In this document: positions 22,147-30,269 of the stretch, piece by piece
How positions within the stretch are numbered: the first letter of the stretch is position 1
Layout of the letters: each line of letters begins with the position of its first letter
Assembly (NCBI GenBank): GCA_023382055.1
Contig: JAMCQN010000024.1
Coordinates: forward strand, 1 to 41,486
From: Chloroflexota bacterium
GTDB taxonomy: Bacteria > Chloroflexota > Anaerolineae > J036 > Brachytrichaceae
Length of the DNA stretch: 41,486 nucleotides
Direction: 5' to 3'
The notes under the pieces: model-generated
The model's database searches: none
What the model saw: the letters and a program-made list of their open reading frames with translations, nothing else
What the model was told of the DNA's origin: nothing
Translations under genes and position numbers: made by a program

Positions 22147-22222
22147 TGATCGCGCATAGACCCCCGGAATCTCCGAGATTCCGGGGGTCTGGGTTCTCGA
22201 AACCAATTTCGCCAACTGAATC
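22147..22222 (-). repeat. 76-bp palindromic dispersed repeat, copy A
   Basis: On the minus strand this copy starts GATTCAGTTGGCGAAATTGG and contains a 16-1-16 perfect inverted repeat (arm AGACCCCCGGAATCTC, at 22158-22190 in plus coordinates). It matches copy C at 41180-41255 over its full 76 bp with seven differences. It lies in the untranslated gap between the FmdB and rhodanese genes. No gene is seen elsewhere in 22033-22255. Confidence 0.85.
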
Positions 22223-22255
22223 TGTCGAGTGAACCGTTGGCCGCCAGGAGTCCAT

Positions 22256-22720
22256 ATGAATAAGAAGAAGCCCGCTGGAGGCCGAAAGGGCCGCCCAACC
22301 GCCAGTCGCTCATCCGTATGGGTTGTGGCGGCGGGCGCCGTCGTACTCGTAGTCGCCATAATCGGCGCCATCATACTGCTGCAAGGCAGCGGCAACTCGA
22401 ACGCTCTGCCCGCAACCATCACCACAGACGAAGCCGTTGCCAAGCGTAATGCGGGCGCTTTCATCCTGGACGTGCGCGAGCCCAGTGAATGGGCGGATTA
22501 CCACGTGCCCGGCTCGACATTGATTCCACTCGGTTCGTTGGCAAGTCGCGTCAGCGAAGCGCCGCGCGACAGAGACGTCGTGGTCGTGTGTCACTCGGGC
22601 AATCGCAGTCAGAGCGGGCGCGACATCCTGCTGAAAGCCGGTTTCACGCGTGTGACCAGCATGGCAGGCGGATTGCAGCAGTGGCAGAGCAAGGGTTATC
22701 CCCTGGTATCTGGACAGTAG
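22256..22720 (+). CDS. Membrane-anchored rhodanese
   Basis: A 154-residue protein. A basic N-terminus (MNKKKPAGGRKGRP) leads to one membrane helix, residues 21-43, and an extracytoplasmic single rhodanese domain: ITTDEAVAKR, FILDVREPSEWADYHVPG, active-site loop C112-H-S-G-N-R117 and the AGGLQQWQSKGYPL ending. Outside the membrane such domains relay sulfane sulfur or may act on thiosulfate. The ATG at 22256 has CAGGAG five nt upstream. The loop reads CHSGNR compared with CRSGNR in the cytoplasmic rhodanese at 5768, so the two are not a recent duplication. Confidence 0.88.
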   Translation: MNKKKPAGGRKGRPTASRSSVWVVAAGAVVLVVAIIGAIILLQGSGNSNALPATITTDEAVAKRNAGAFILDVREPSEWADYHVPGSTLIPLGSLASRVSEAPRDRDVVVVCHSGNRSQSGRDILLKAGFTRVTSMAGGLQQWQSKGYPLVSGQ

Positions 22721-22737
22721 TTCCGCCCGACAGGGCA

Positions 22738-23958
22738 TCAGGCGGCGCCAACCTGTTGCGCGGCGCGCATGATGCGGTGCGCTCCGCATGACTCGCGCAC
22801 CACCATGGACACCAGCAGGGACAGCTTGTCGTTGCGGATCGGATTACCGGCGATCATATCGACCAACATGTGGCCGGCGCGGAAACCGATGTCGTAACGC
22901 GGCTGCGCCACCGTCGTGAGCGGCGCCGCCAGATGGCTGGCAATCGGCAGATCGTCGAAACCGACGATGGCGTAGTCATCCGGCGGGTTCAACCCGATCT
23001 GTCTCGCCGTGTTCATCACCTCGGTAGCGACATAGTCATGTAATGCGACGATAGCTGGGGGCCTCGCACCGGTGCGGCCCATCTGTGCAAAGAGATTGCG
23101 CACGCTATCCTGATTGGCGACATCGACGGCAATCGGCTCTCTGATAGCGTCCGCCAGGCCATAGGTTCGCAGGGCGCGACAGTATCCCTGATATCGATCG
23201 CGCACGGATGTCGTGCCCATTTGCTCACGCGCGCCACCCGCCTGCAGACCGACGACGAATTCGAACGATTGGTAACCCAGCAGAATCAGATGCTCCGTGA
23301 TGCCATACATTCCGGCGGAATTGTCGGAAACCACATGACTCGCGTTCAGGTCGGATAGATAGCGGTCGACCAGGACAACGGGAATATGCTGCTCGATAAG
23401 CATCTGTACGCCCGGCGTCACAGCGCGGTTGGAAATGGGCATCACGATCAAACCGCTCACGCCGATGTTGCAGAGATCGCTGATGGCGCGCAATTCACCC
23501 GCATCATCCTGGTCGTCAGTCCGGCCCGAGAGCACGTTATACCCATGCGCCTTGGCCGCATGCTCGATACCCCCCAGGATCATGGTGTGCATGATGTCAT
23601 TCTCATTGGCGTAAGAGAACACGGCGCCGATGGTCATGCGCAAGCGGGTTTTACCGCCCCGGTTGTTGCTGTATAGACTGGGCGCGCTTTTCATGGCCGG
23701 CAGCGCAGGGTCAGAGAGAAAAGTGCCCTTACCGCGCGTTCGGCTGATGTAGCCTGTCGAGACCAGTTGTTTGAAAGCGCGCCGAACCGTGCTGCGGCTG
23801 ACTTTAAACAACCTGCAGAACTGTGCTTCGGTTGGCAGTTGATCGCCTGCTTCCAGTTTGTGGTCTTCAATATACTGGCGAATGCGAGTCTCTATCTCCT
23901 GATGCAGTTTGCGGCTCGCGTTTGCGTCAGGTATATCTTCGTGGTTTGCCATCACCAT
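22738..23958 (-). CDS. GntR-LacI hybrid repressor of the sugar locus
   Basis: A 406-residue regulator. An N-terminal GntR winged helix (residues 15-82: IRQYIEDHKLEAGDQLPTEAQ, FKVSRSTVRRAFKQLVSTGY, SRTRGKGTFL) is joined to a LacI/periplasmic-binding-protein type sensor domain (about 105-395: IGAVFSYANENDIMHTMILG, IVGFDDLPIASHLAAPLTTV, VVRESC). This is the AraR-type architecture, which usually represses sugar genes and releases DNA on binding the sugar. The ATG at 23958 is chosen because the predicted transcript begins near 23984. It is divergent from the sugar transporter genes. Confidence 0.88.
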   Translation of the reverse strand: MVMANHEDIPDANASRKLHQEIETRIRQYIEDHKLEAGDQLPTEAQFCRLFKVSRSTVRRAFKQLVSTGYISRTRGKGTFLSDPALPAMKSAPSLYSNNRGGKTRLRMTIGAVFSYANENDIMHTMILGGIEHAAKAHGYNVLSGRTDDQDDAGELRAISDLCNIGVSGLIVMPISNRAVTPGVQMLIEQHIPVVLVDRYLSDLNASHVVSDNSAGMYGITEHLILLGYQSFEFVVGLQAGGAREQMGTTSVRDRYQGYCRALRTYGLADAIREPIAVDVANQDSVRNLFAQMGRTGARPPAIVALHDYVATEVMNTARQIGLNPPDDYAIVGFDDLPIASHLAAPLTTVAQPRYDIGFRAGHMLVDMIAGNPIRNDKLSLLVSMVVRESCGAHRIMRAAQQVGAA

Positions 23959-23990
23959 AGTAGGCCGGTTTCCTTCTCCCTGCCAAAACA

Positions 23991-24019
23991 ATTGTAGCAG
24001 AATTTGTATTTGTTATCAA
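23991..24019 (-). promoter_or_regulatory. Promoter of the GntR-LacI repressor gene
   Basis: On the minus strand TTGATA (24019-24014), a 17-bp spacer and TACAAT (23996-23991). The predicted start near 23984 supports translation from 23958 rather than from the longer frame. Confidence 0.65.
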
Positions 24020-24061
24020 TAATGTACCCATAATTATCGCCTGATTGTATGAGCGAACTAA

Positions 24062-24106
24062 TTGACATTTTTCGGTGTGACACTATAATAATTTTGGGTC
24101 GACCCA
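24062..24106 (+). promoter_or_regulatory. Promoter and palindromic operator of the sugar ABC operon
   Basis: TTGACA (24062-24067), a 16-bp spacer and TATAAT (24084-24089) are both perfect consensus hexamers. TGGGTCGACCCA, a perfect 12-bp palindrome, spans 24095-24106, covering the predicted start. A repressor, presumably the divergent GntR-LacI protein, bound there would block a very strong promoter. The leader to the ATG at 24171 is about 75 nt. Confidence 0.75.
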
Positions 24107-24170
24107 TCTTTTCTAACCGATCGCAGTGAAGTCCGTTTGTTTCGCTCATGAGTCAAGGAGGAGGTCATCA

Positions 24171-25592
24171 ATGACCACACATAAACGTCTGGTAAGTCAG
24201 TTATCCCTCATTGCCGTTGCCGCGCTTGTTGCTGCATGCGGCACGGCGACAACACCCGCTCCTCAGGCGACCAGTGCGCCAGCAGCTACCACGGCGCCAG
24301 CTCAACCATCTGGCAATGAACCCGAACTGACGATGTGGACATGGAAAGTGTTCCACGTGCCCGGTTTGGAGGCTGTCGCCAAGAATTTCGAAGCCAAGGA
24401 AGGTGTCAAGGTCAAGATCACGGCATACAACCCGGATGAAGTGTATCGCACCAAGATTACGACATCCGCCCAGTCCGGCGACCTGCCGGATATTCTCTCA
24501 TATTGGTCGGGCGGCCAGTGGGAACTGGCAGCTACGGATCAACTGGTCGAATTGACAGGCGTCGTGGACCCGGCCTGGAAGGCCAACTTCCTGTCCGGCA
24601 CGTATGAGAAGTCTTCCACGTTGACGCAGTCCACGTATGACACGTGCCAGAAGGACCCCAAGTGCACATACAAGAACCTCAAAGTCGGACAGTCCTTCAG
24701 CGTGCCATATCTGGCCGGCCAGGCCTTCTTCGTGTACGCCAATAAGGAAATCCTCCAGAAAGCTGGACTTGATCCGAACAAGGCGCCCACCACTGCCGAA
24801 GAGTGGATGGACATGATGAAGACCGTGAAGGCCAAGACCGGCACACCCGGGCTGGTTACCGGCGAGCAGAATGCCGACGTGCTGCACTACTGGATGTTCA
24901 ACCCGATGATGATGACGAGTTGCGGCCAGGAGAAGTACGACGCAATTTATAACGGCAATGGGTCATTCGCCGATCCATGCGTGTTGAATGTATTCAAGTG
25001 GATCAACGACATTCAAACGAACGACCTGTGGATGCCCAACATCCTGCAGACCAACATCGACCCGGCTGACGTCGCGTTCTCGCAGGGCAAAGCTGCCTTC
25101 GACCTCGGCGGCACATACACCCTCGGCTTCCTGGTTGCCCAGGGCATGAAGACAGAAAACCTCTTGTCATTCGCGCTCCCGCCGTTGAAAGGTTCCGCGT
25201 ACAGCAAGCTGGAAGTCAGCGCGTTTGCGCTCATCGACGCGATGGTGACCAAGACCAGCAAGCATCAGAAGGAGGCCCTGGACTTCATCAAGTTCCTGAC
25301 CACGCCCGAGCAGATGGCCGTGTTCGCCAAGACCGTCGGCGACTTCCCTGCGGTCAAGGTTCCGCTGGATCCGGACAAGATCGGTCCAGTGCTCGTGGGT
25401 CTCATGAGCGCCTTCTCCGGCAAGTCGCCCTTCGATACCAGCAAGGCGCAGATCCTTGAGGAACCCGGCAAGGTGCTCAAGCTCGGCCTGCAGCAGTTCA
25501 TCACCAAGGAAACGACGCCAGATGATCTGGTCAAGAAGATCGACGCGGCCAACAAGGCAGCCTGGGATGCCAAAGGCGGCCCGTTGAAGTAG
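24171..25592 (+). CDS. Sugar-binding lipoprotein of an ABC transporter (family 1 SBP)
   Basis: A 473-residue exported protein. The signal peptide ends in the lipobox LVAACG (lipidated Cys23), followed by an Ala/Thr/Pro-rich linker (residues 24-55) that tethers the domain to the membrane. The SBP_bac_1 domain starts at PELTMWTWKVFHV, with ITAYNPDEVYRTKI, SGDLPDILSYW, FFVYANKEIL and TTAEEWMDMM. It captures an oligosaccharide or sugar for the two permeases behind it. The RBS AAGGAGGAGG is exceptionally strong. Sugar specificity is not readable; the linked hydrolase suggests a glycoside. Confidence 0.9.
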   Translation: MTTHKRLVSQLSLIAVAALVAACGTATTPAPQATSAPAATTAPAQPSGNEPELTMWTWKVFHVPGLEAVAKNFEAKEGVKVKITAYNPDEVYRTKITTSAQSGDLPDILSYWSGGQWELAATDQLVELTGVVDPAWKANFLSGTYEKSSTLTQSTYDTCQKDPKCTYKNLKVGQSFSVPYLAGQAFFVYANKEILQKAGLDPNKAPTTAEEWMDMMKTVKAKTGTPGLVTGEQNADVLHYWMFNPMMMTSCGQEKYDAIYNGNGSFADPCVLNVFKWINDIQTNDLWMPNILQTNIDPADVAFSQGKAAFDLGGTYTLGFLVAQGMKTENLLSFALPPLKGSAYSKLEVSAFALIDAMVTKTSKHQKEALDFIKFLTTPEQMAVFAKTVGDFPAVKVPLDPDKIGPVLVGLMSAFSGKSPFDTSKAQILEEPGKVLKLGLQQFITKETTPDDLVKKIDAANKAAWDAKGGPLK

Positions 25593-25613
25593 CCTGGTTC
25601 ATGTACTCGTACA

Positions 25614-25649
25614 CCACCCCCGCTGCAGCGCACTGCAAGCGGGGGGTGG
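25614..25649 (+). terminator. Intercistronic GC-rich hairpin after the binding-protein gene
   Basis: CCACCCCCGC-TGCAG at 25614-25628 pairs with CTGCA-A-GCGGGGGGTGG up to 25649, with one bulge. It has no T-run. Such a hairpin after the first gene is typical of binding-protein-dependent transporters, where it shields the upstream mRNA and lowers permease expression. The spacer 25593-25724 shows nothing else. Confidence 0.65.
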
Positions 25650-25724
25650 CTCTGACAGCAAACAGCATGGCCGGGCACATCATACCGGCCATCTGTTTTA
25701 TCCTCACAAGATGGAGTTCGTGCT

Positions 25725-26717
25725 ATGGCACAGGCATCAACGCAGGCTGCCTACCGGCCTATGAGCGGCCGGAAACGCAAGTCATTTAGACAACACCTTC
25801 AGGATAACGCAGGCATCCTGTTCGTCCTGCCTGCCGTTATTACCTTCCTTGTCTTCGGTCTTTATACCGTGATCTACTCCGTTATCCTGAGCTTTTTCCG
25901 TTGGAATGGCTTTGGAAAATTTTCGATCCTGCCATTCGCGTGTGCTCCGCCCGCCTGCCAGTTTGCCGGCCTCGACAATTTCGCCTACTTTCTTTACCAG
26001 GAGCCGACGATGTCGGGTTTCTTCTGGCAAGCCCTGCAACACAACTTGATAATGGCCGTATTTGTGACGGCCGGCACCGTGCTGGTAGCACTGCCCATCG
26101 CCATCGCTTTGAACCGCGCCGCCAAAGGTCAAACCATCTACCGGGTTCTGATCATGCTCCCCATGGTCACCGCCGGCATCGCGGTGTTCTACGTCTGGTC
26201 GTTCATCTATGAGCCGGATGGTTTGTTGAACAGCGTGCTGGAGAGCGTCGGCCTGGGCTTTGCAGCCGCCAAGCAGGGCTGGCTGGGTCAACCGGACCGC
26301 GCGCTCACGTCGCTGATGATCGTAATGATCTGGAGCAGCGTGCCTATGGCTGTGATCTTATATCTGGCCGGATTGCAGACCATTGAAAAAGACCTCTATG
26401 AAGCCGCGGTTATCGACGGCGCCAGCGCCTGGCAGCAGTTGTGGAATATCACCTGGCCGCTGCTATTGCCGGTAACGGTCGTCATCGTCATCACCAGCAT
26501 CAACGGCGTACTGCAGGGCTATGAGATGGTGTACCTGATGACTTACGGGGGGCCAGCCGGCCACACCGAAGTCGTCGGCCTGCAGATTTTCAAGTACGGT
26601 TTCGGCGATCAACGCCAGTTGGGCATGGCAAGCGCCATGTCATGGGCTCTCTTTGTACTCGTATTCATCGTCGCACTCGTCAATCTGCGCATTTTCCGTT
26701 CGCGCACCGAAGTCTAG
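25725..26717 (+). CDS. Sugar ABC transporter permease (MalF/UgpA-like)
   Basis: A 330-residue membrane protein with six predicted helices (first at about residues 30-55, AGILFVLPAVITFLVFGLY). It contains an insert after helix 1 (residues about 63-85) and the EAA loop EAAVIDGASAWQQLWNITWP near 223-243, where it contacts the ATPase. The GGPAGHTEV and MASAMSWALFVLVF endings are typical of carbohydrate permeases of the MalF type. It pairs with the MalG-like permease 18 nt downstream. No ATPase gene is present in the locus, so a shared MsiK/UgpC-type ATPase encoded elsewhere is expected. Confidence 0.9.
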   Translation: MAQASTQAAYRPMSGRKRKSFRQHLQDNAGILFVLPAVITFLVFGLYTVIYSVILSFFRWNGFGKFSILPFACAPPACQFAGLDNFAYFLYQEPTMSGFFWQALQHNLIMAVFVTAGTVLVALPIAIALNRAAKGQTIYRVLIMLPMVTAGIAVFYVWSFIYEPDGLLNSVLESVGLGFAAAKQGWLGQPDRALTSLMIVMIWSSVPMAVILYLAGLQTIEKDLYEAAVIDGASAWQQLWNITWPLLLPVTVVIVITSINGVLQGYEMVYLMTYGGPAGHTEVVGLQIFKYGFGDQRQLGMASAMSWALFVLVFIVALVNLRIFRSRTEV

Positions 26718-26735
26718 GAGCGAGGAGGTCAAATT

Positions 26736-27590
26736 ATGGACAAACTACGCAGCAGGATCGCTCTAGGCAGCGCGTACATCGTATTGACGCTTTACGCGCT
26801 GCTCAGCCTGTATCCATTCCTGTGGATGATATCCTCGGCGTTGAAATCCAACCAGGAAGTGCTGGCCAGCAAATCGTTGATCCCCAGCCAGCTTCATTTC
26901 GAAATCATCGTGAATACGTGGGATCAACTGAACTTCTTCAAATACTTCACCAATAGCGTTATCATCACAGTCTTCGTCGTGATTGGCATTGTCCTGGTCT
27001 ACTCGATGGCTGGTTTCGGTTTCGCGCGGACGAAATTCGTGGGCAGCAATCTGCTCTTCATCAGCTTTCTCGGCTTGTTGTTCGTCCCCGGCGTCACCGT
27101 CCTGGTGCCCCTGGTGCAGTTGCTCAAGGCTCTCGGCCTGATCGGGCGCGACGCGACACTGCCGCAGACTTACTTCGGGTTGATCATGCCGATCATTAAC
27201 GGCGCCGGACCGTTTTCCATCTTTCTCTTCCGAAACTATTTCGCTTCACTGCCGAGTGAACTGCACGACGCCGCCCGCGTCGACGGCGCCAGCAACTGGG
27301 GCGTCTTCTTCCGCATCTTCCTGCCCCTGGCGACGCCTATCATCGCCACGGTGGGCATCTTGAACGTGATCGGCACGTGGAACGCCTATATCTGGCCGTC
27401 GATCGTGTTGAACAATCCGGACTGGTATACGCTGCCGCTCAAGCTGAAAGACCTGGACCTGCAGATCGTCATCCAATGGAACGTGCGAATGGCCGCGTCG
27501 CTGATCATGATTACGCCGGTGATCGTGGTGTTCCTGTTCCTGCAGCGCTATTACATCCGCGGCCTGACGGCCGGCGCAATTCGCGGTTAA
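26736..27590 (+). CDS. Sugar ABC transporter permease (MalG/UgpE-like)
   Basis: A 284-residue membrane protein with six helices. The N-terminus YALLSLYPFLWMISSALKSNQEV is the standard MalG start, and the EAA loop reads HDAARVDGASNWGVFFRIFLP near residues 173-193. The C-terminal FLFLQRYYIRGLTAGAIRG is the family's conserved end and defines the true stop. RBS GAGGAGG precedes the ATG. With the MalF-like protein it forms the translocation pore. Confidence 0.92.
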   Translation: MDKLRSRIALGSAYIVLTLYALLSLYPFLWMISSALKSNQEVLASKSLIPSQLHFEIIVNTWDQLNFFKYFTNSVIITVFVVIGIVLVYSMAGFGFARTKFVGSNLLFISFLGLLFVPGVTVLVPLVQLLKALGLIGRDATLPQTYFGLIMPIINGAGPFSIFLFRNYFASLPSELHDAARVDGASNWGVFFRIFLPLATPIIATVGILNVIGTWNAYIWPSIVLNNPDWYTLPLKLKDLDLQIVIQWNVRMAASLIMITPVIVVFLFLQRYYIRGLTAGAIRG

Positions 27591-27600
27591 ACACTACAGT

Positions 27601-29463
27601 ATGTTGAATACAAAACATGAAATCGTCGTCTGTGGCGTGCCATTTGAAACCGAGTATGAGAAGGAGGCACTCCGGCAGTTGAAAGAGCTCGGAGTTACCT
27701 CAATCCAGATCTACACCTTCTGGAAGAACTTCGAACCTACCGGGCGCAGGCAGTTCGACTGGAGCTTCTATGATCGCGAAGTTGAGTTGATTCAGCAAGC
27801 CGGGCTGAAATACGTGCCGTTCATCCTGATGGGGCCTAAATATGCTGCTCCGCAGTGGTGGTTGGACGATCCCAACCATGTTGGCTTAACCTGCCTGGAA
27901 CATGGCAAGTACAACCCGATAGACTCGATTTGGAATCCGGCATTCCGTGCGGAGATATCGCGCGTGCTGCAGGCATTTGCCGAGCATTACCTGCCATTCG
28001 ATGTGCTCGAGTCCATCCAGCCGGGTATCTGCGGCGATTACGGCGAAGCGATTATGCCCGTGCACGGCAACTGGCCTGGCGACTATCACACTCATGGCGG
28101 CTACTGGTGCGCGGGCGAGGATGCCGTCGCCAGCTTCCGGGCATGGCTTGGCGCCAGGTATAAGAATACGAAGACGCTGAACACTGCCTGGCGCGCACAT
28201 TACCGCTCGCTCAAGGAAGTATCAACATTCTTGCCGCACAAGGCGCCCTCCCGCACGGCCTTGTTTGATATGCTCGATTGGTACAGAGACTCCATGACCG
28301 AATACACCGAGTTCTGGGTGCGGGAGTGCCGCGCGCAATTCCCTCAGACGCCGGTTTATATGTGCACCGGCGGCAGCGAGCAACCGGAACATGCATCGTC
28401 CTTCAGCAGCCAGGCCAGAGTCAGCGGCAAACACGGCTGTGGTATACGGCTGACCAATGAAGGCAATAAGTTTTACGATAACTTCTTCATCACCGCTTAC
28501 ACTGAGAGCGCCTGTGATTTTTACAATGCATACATGGGTCTGGAACCGGTTGGCCCAATCACCGATAAAGGTGTCGTGGCGCGCATCTTTGGTTCGGCCG
28601 ATTATGGCAACCGTCAAATGTTCCACTACTATGGCAATCTATTTGAAGACGGCGTGAGAGCGCGTCCCTCCACACTTGGCTTCAAGAAATACATCTCGCT
28701 CATCCAGGAGCGCAAGATGTCCGAGTCGGTCGCGTTTTTCTGGCCAGGCTATTACGCCGCACTGAATGGCGGTATGCCGGAGAACGTCGACAAGGCGCTG
28801 CGCTTTATCCGGCGCATGACCAACTGCCGGCCTGTCAACGAGGAGATGATTCTGGACGGTGTGTTGGCGCGTCACAAGCTGCTGGTAATGCCCCTGCCCG
28901 GCTTCACCAAGCGCGAGGTGTTGCTGAAGGTGGCCGATTGGGTGAGCGCAGGCGGCGTGGTGCTGGCCGCAGGGATGCTAAAAGACCTGGAACTGGAGCG
29001 CGTGCCGGAGTTTGATGCGTTGTTTGGCATATTGCCCGCATCCGAAGAAGCCGCCGGCATCTGTACACAACACATCAAAGCCAACCCGGATTACCCCGAA
29101 TTCAGCAAAGCAGGTTCCTTTATCGCTTCCAGATCGTGGTTGGAACTGGCGCCGGATGTGGATGTGCTGGCCTCAGCCACACCTGGCCCAGCCTATTCCG
29201 GTACCGTCACGAAAGAGGCAACCGGAGCATTCTGCCGCAAGACGGGGGAGGGCTTGGCCATTTTCTACGGCGGCCCATTAGTGATGCAGGACGACCCCGA
29301 AGCGATCTTTTATGACCGCGGCACATTCAAGAGTCTGTTGCACGATGTGCTGGTCAAATACTCAAAGACGATTGACCTTACGCCCGCGGAGGGTGAGGTC
29401 GCGCGCACGCAGCTCGATGGCGCGATGTATGCATTGAAAGACGGCGAGATCGTCAAAGTCTGA
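27601..29463 (+). CDS. Intracellular glycoside hydrolase, clan GH-A, beta-galactosidase (GH42)-like
   Basis: A 620-residue protein without a signal peptide. An N-terminal (beta/alpha)8 barrel (about residues 10-370) contains KELGVTSIQIYTFWKNFEP, WSFYDREVELIQQAGLKYVP and the conserved GDYGEAIMP, whose Glu149 is a likely acid/base. TNEGNKFYDN and TAYTESACDFY supply candidate nucleophiles (Glu287 or Glu302). The C-terminal half (KLLVMPLPGFTKREVLLKVADWV, VLAAGML) resembles the glutamine-amidotransferase-like domain of GH42 enzymes. It starts 10 nt after the permease and ends at a strong terminator, so the imported sugar is presumably hydrolysed inside the cell. Family assignment within clan GH-A (GH42 or a GH14-related group) is not certain. 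Confidence 0.75.
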   Translation: MLNTKHEIVVCGVPFETEYEKEALRQLKELGVTSIQIYTFWKNFEPTGRRQFDWSFYDREVELIQQAGLKYVPFILMGPKYAAPQWWLDDPNHVGLTCLEHGKYNPIDSIWNPAFRAEISRVLQAFAEHYLPFDVLESIQPGICGDYGEAIMPVHGNWPGDYHTHGGYWCAGEDAVASFRAWLGARYKNTKTLNTAWRAHYRSLKEVSTFLPHKAPSRTALFDMLDWYRDSMTEYTEFWVRECRAQFPQTPVYMCTGGSEQPEHASSFSSQARVSGKHGCGIRLTNEGNKFYDNFFITAYTESACDFYNAYMGLEPVGPITDKGVVARIFGSADYGNRQMFHYYGNLFEDGVRARPSTLGFKKYISLIQERKMSESVAFFWPGYYAALNGGMPENVDKALRFIRRMTNCRPVNEEMILDGVLARHKLLVMPLPGFTKREVLLKVADWVSAGGVVLAAGMLKDLELERVPEFDALFGILPASEEAAGICTQHIKANPDYPEFSKAGSFIASRSWLELAPDVDVLASATPGPAYSGTVTKEATGAFCRKTGEGLAIFYGGPLVMQDDPEAIFYDRGTFKSLLHDVLVKYSKTIDLTPAEGEVARTQLDGAMYALKDGEIVKV

Positions 29464-29538
29464 CCGAATCGCCTCCAACTGACGGGGTGAGTGGGTGCGA
29501 TTCGCGGCTAGGCGACCGATACACAACCAGAAAAAACG

Positions 29539-29574
29539 AAACAGGGCGCGTGTCAGTTGACACGCGCCCTGTTT
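29539..29574. terminator. Strong bidirectional terminator after the glycoside hydrolase gene
   Basis: A 17-bp perfect stem (AAACAGGGCGCGTGTCA with its complement) closes on GT, effectively CAGTTG. A short T-run sits on the plus side (GTTTT) and an A-run (AAAAAAC) precedes it, so it can stop transcription in both directions. The remainder of 29464-29647 shows nothing. Confidence 0.85.
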
Positions 29575-29647
29575 TCACACCCAAAGTGATGCGCGGTTGA
29601 TTACGAAGTCACGGCCATATTCATCCGCCTCTAATGGTAACCATCAC

Positions 29648-29890
29648 CTATGAGGCGCGGCGCGCTTGTGCGACCGGCTGCCCCAACGCCAGGTCGACGA
29701 TTTTACTGCAGCCCAACCGCAGCCACTCCTCAGTCTCCCGCGCAACACGGCGGCAATCGGGCAATGAACCCGGAATTGGGTCGAGTATATTTGCCCACAC
29801 GCCGGTCATCTCACTCAACATGATGACGCGCCCGGCAACAGCAGCGCCGACATGCGCCTCGAACTGAGTAGTTCCGACGGGTCCGGCGCC
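29648..29890 (-). pseudogene. Unidentified open fragment fused out of frame to the UroD remnant
   Basis: Minus-strand frame without its own start. It can be read as GPVGTTQFEAHVGAAVAGRV followed by IMLSEMTGVWANILDPIPGS, then LPDCRRVARETEEWLRLG and ends QARRAS with a stop at 29650-29648. Codon use looks coding, and it continues in a different frame from the UroD-like fragment upstream. It is presumably the C-terminal end of another gene joined by deletion. I do not recognise the family. Confidence 0.4.
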
Positions 29891-30180
29891 AGGAATTTCT
29901 GTTCTTCGAACGGCAGGCCGCGCTCAAAGCGCACAAAGTCGTAGCCCAGGCGATACCAGAATTGAATAAAGTTATCCAGCGCTGCTTTCTGCGATGCCCT
30001 GTCTGCGCCTTCAACAACCCAGCGCCGCCCCAGCAGGTCAGTGGTGATCGGCCGCGCCAGCACATCGTCCACCAGATACTCGACCAGCGGCACGCGGTTG
30101 CTTTTTACACGGCCAGTGAGGATATCGATAAACTCCGTTGCATTGGGCTGCGGATTAGCGACGGGTAGATGCTGCAACAT
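29815..30180 (-). pseudogene. Truncated uroporphyrinogen-decarboxylase-family protein
   Basis: A 121-codon frame whose first 100 residues match the N-terminus of the UroD/methyltransferase family: NPQPNATEFIDILTGRVKSN, RVPLVEYLVDDVLARPI, LLGRRWVVEG, then FIQFWYRLGYDFVRFERGLP. Normal members are about 340 residues. After EQKFLAPDP the sequence leaves the family and ends at a stop at 29815, out of frame with a different C-terminal piece. Such proteins decarboxylate porphyrins or move methyl groups from corrinoids. As it stands it should be non-functional. It sits alone between the sugar locus and the pentose-phosphate operon, on the minus strand. Confidence 0.65.
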
Positions 30181-30269
30181 ACTCAGTGCTCCTATAGTGT
30201 TGTGTTCTGTTCCGTGACACTGAGTTTAGCCTCGGCACGCCCAACCGGCAATTGACTCGTTCGCGCGTT

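Noticed and set aside
22147-22222. Intrinsic terminator for the FmdB gene
   Set aside because: It lacks a T-run and matches another copy over 76 bp, far beyond the hairpin itself, so it is a dispersed repeat.
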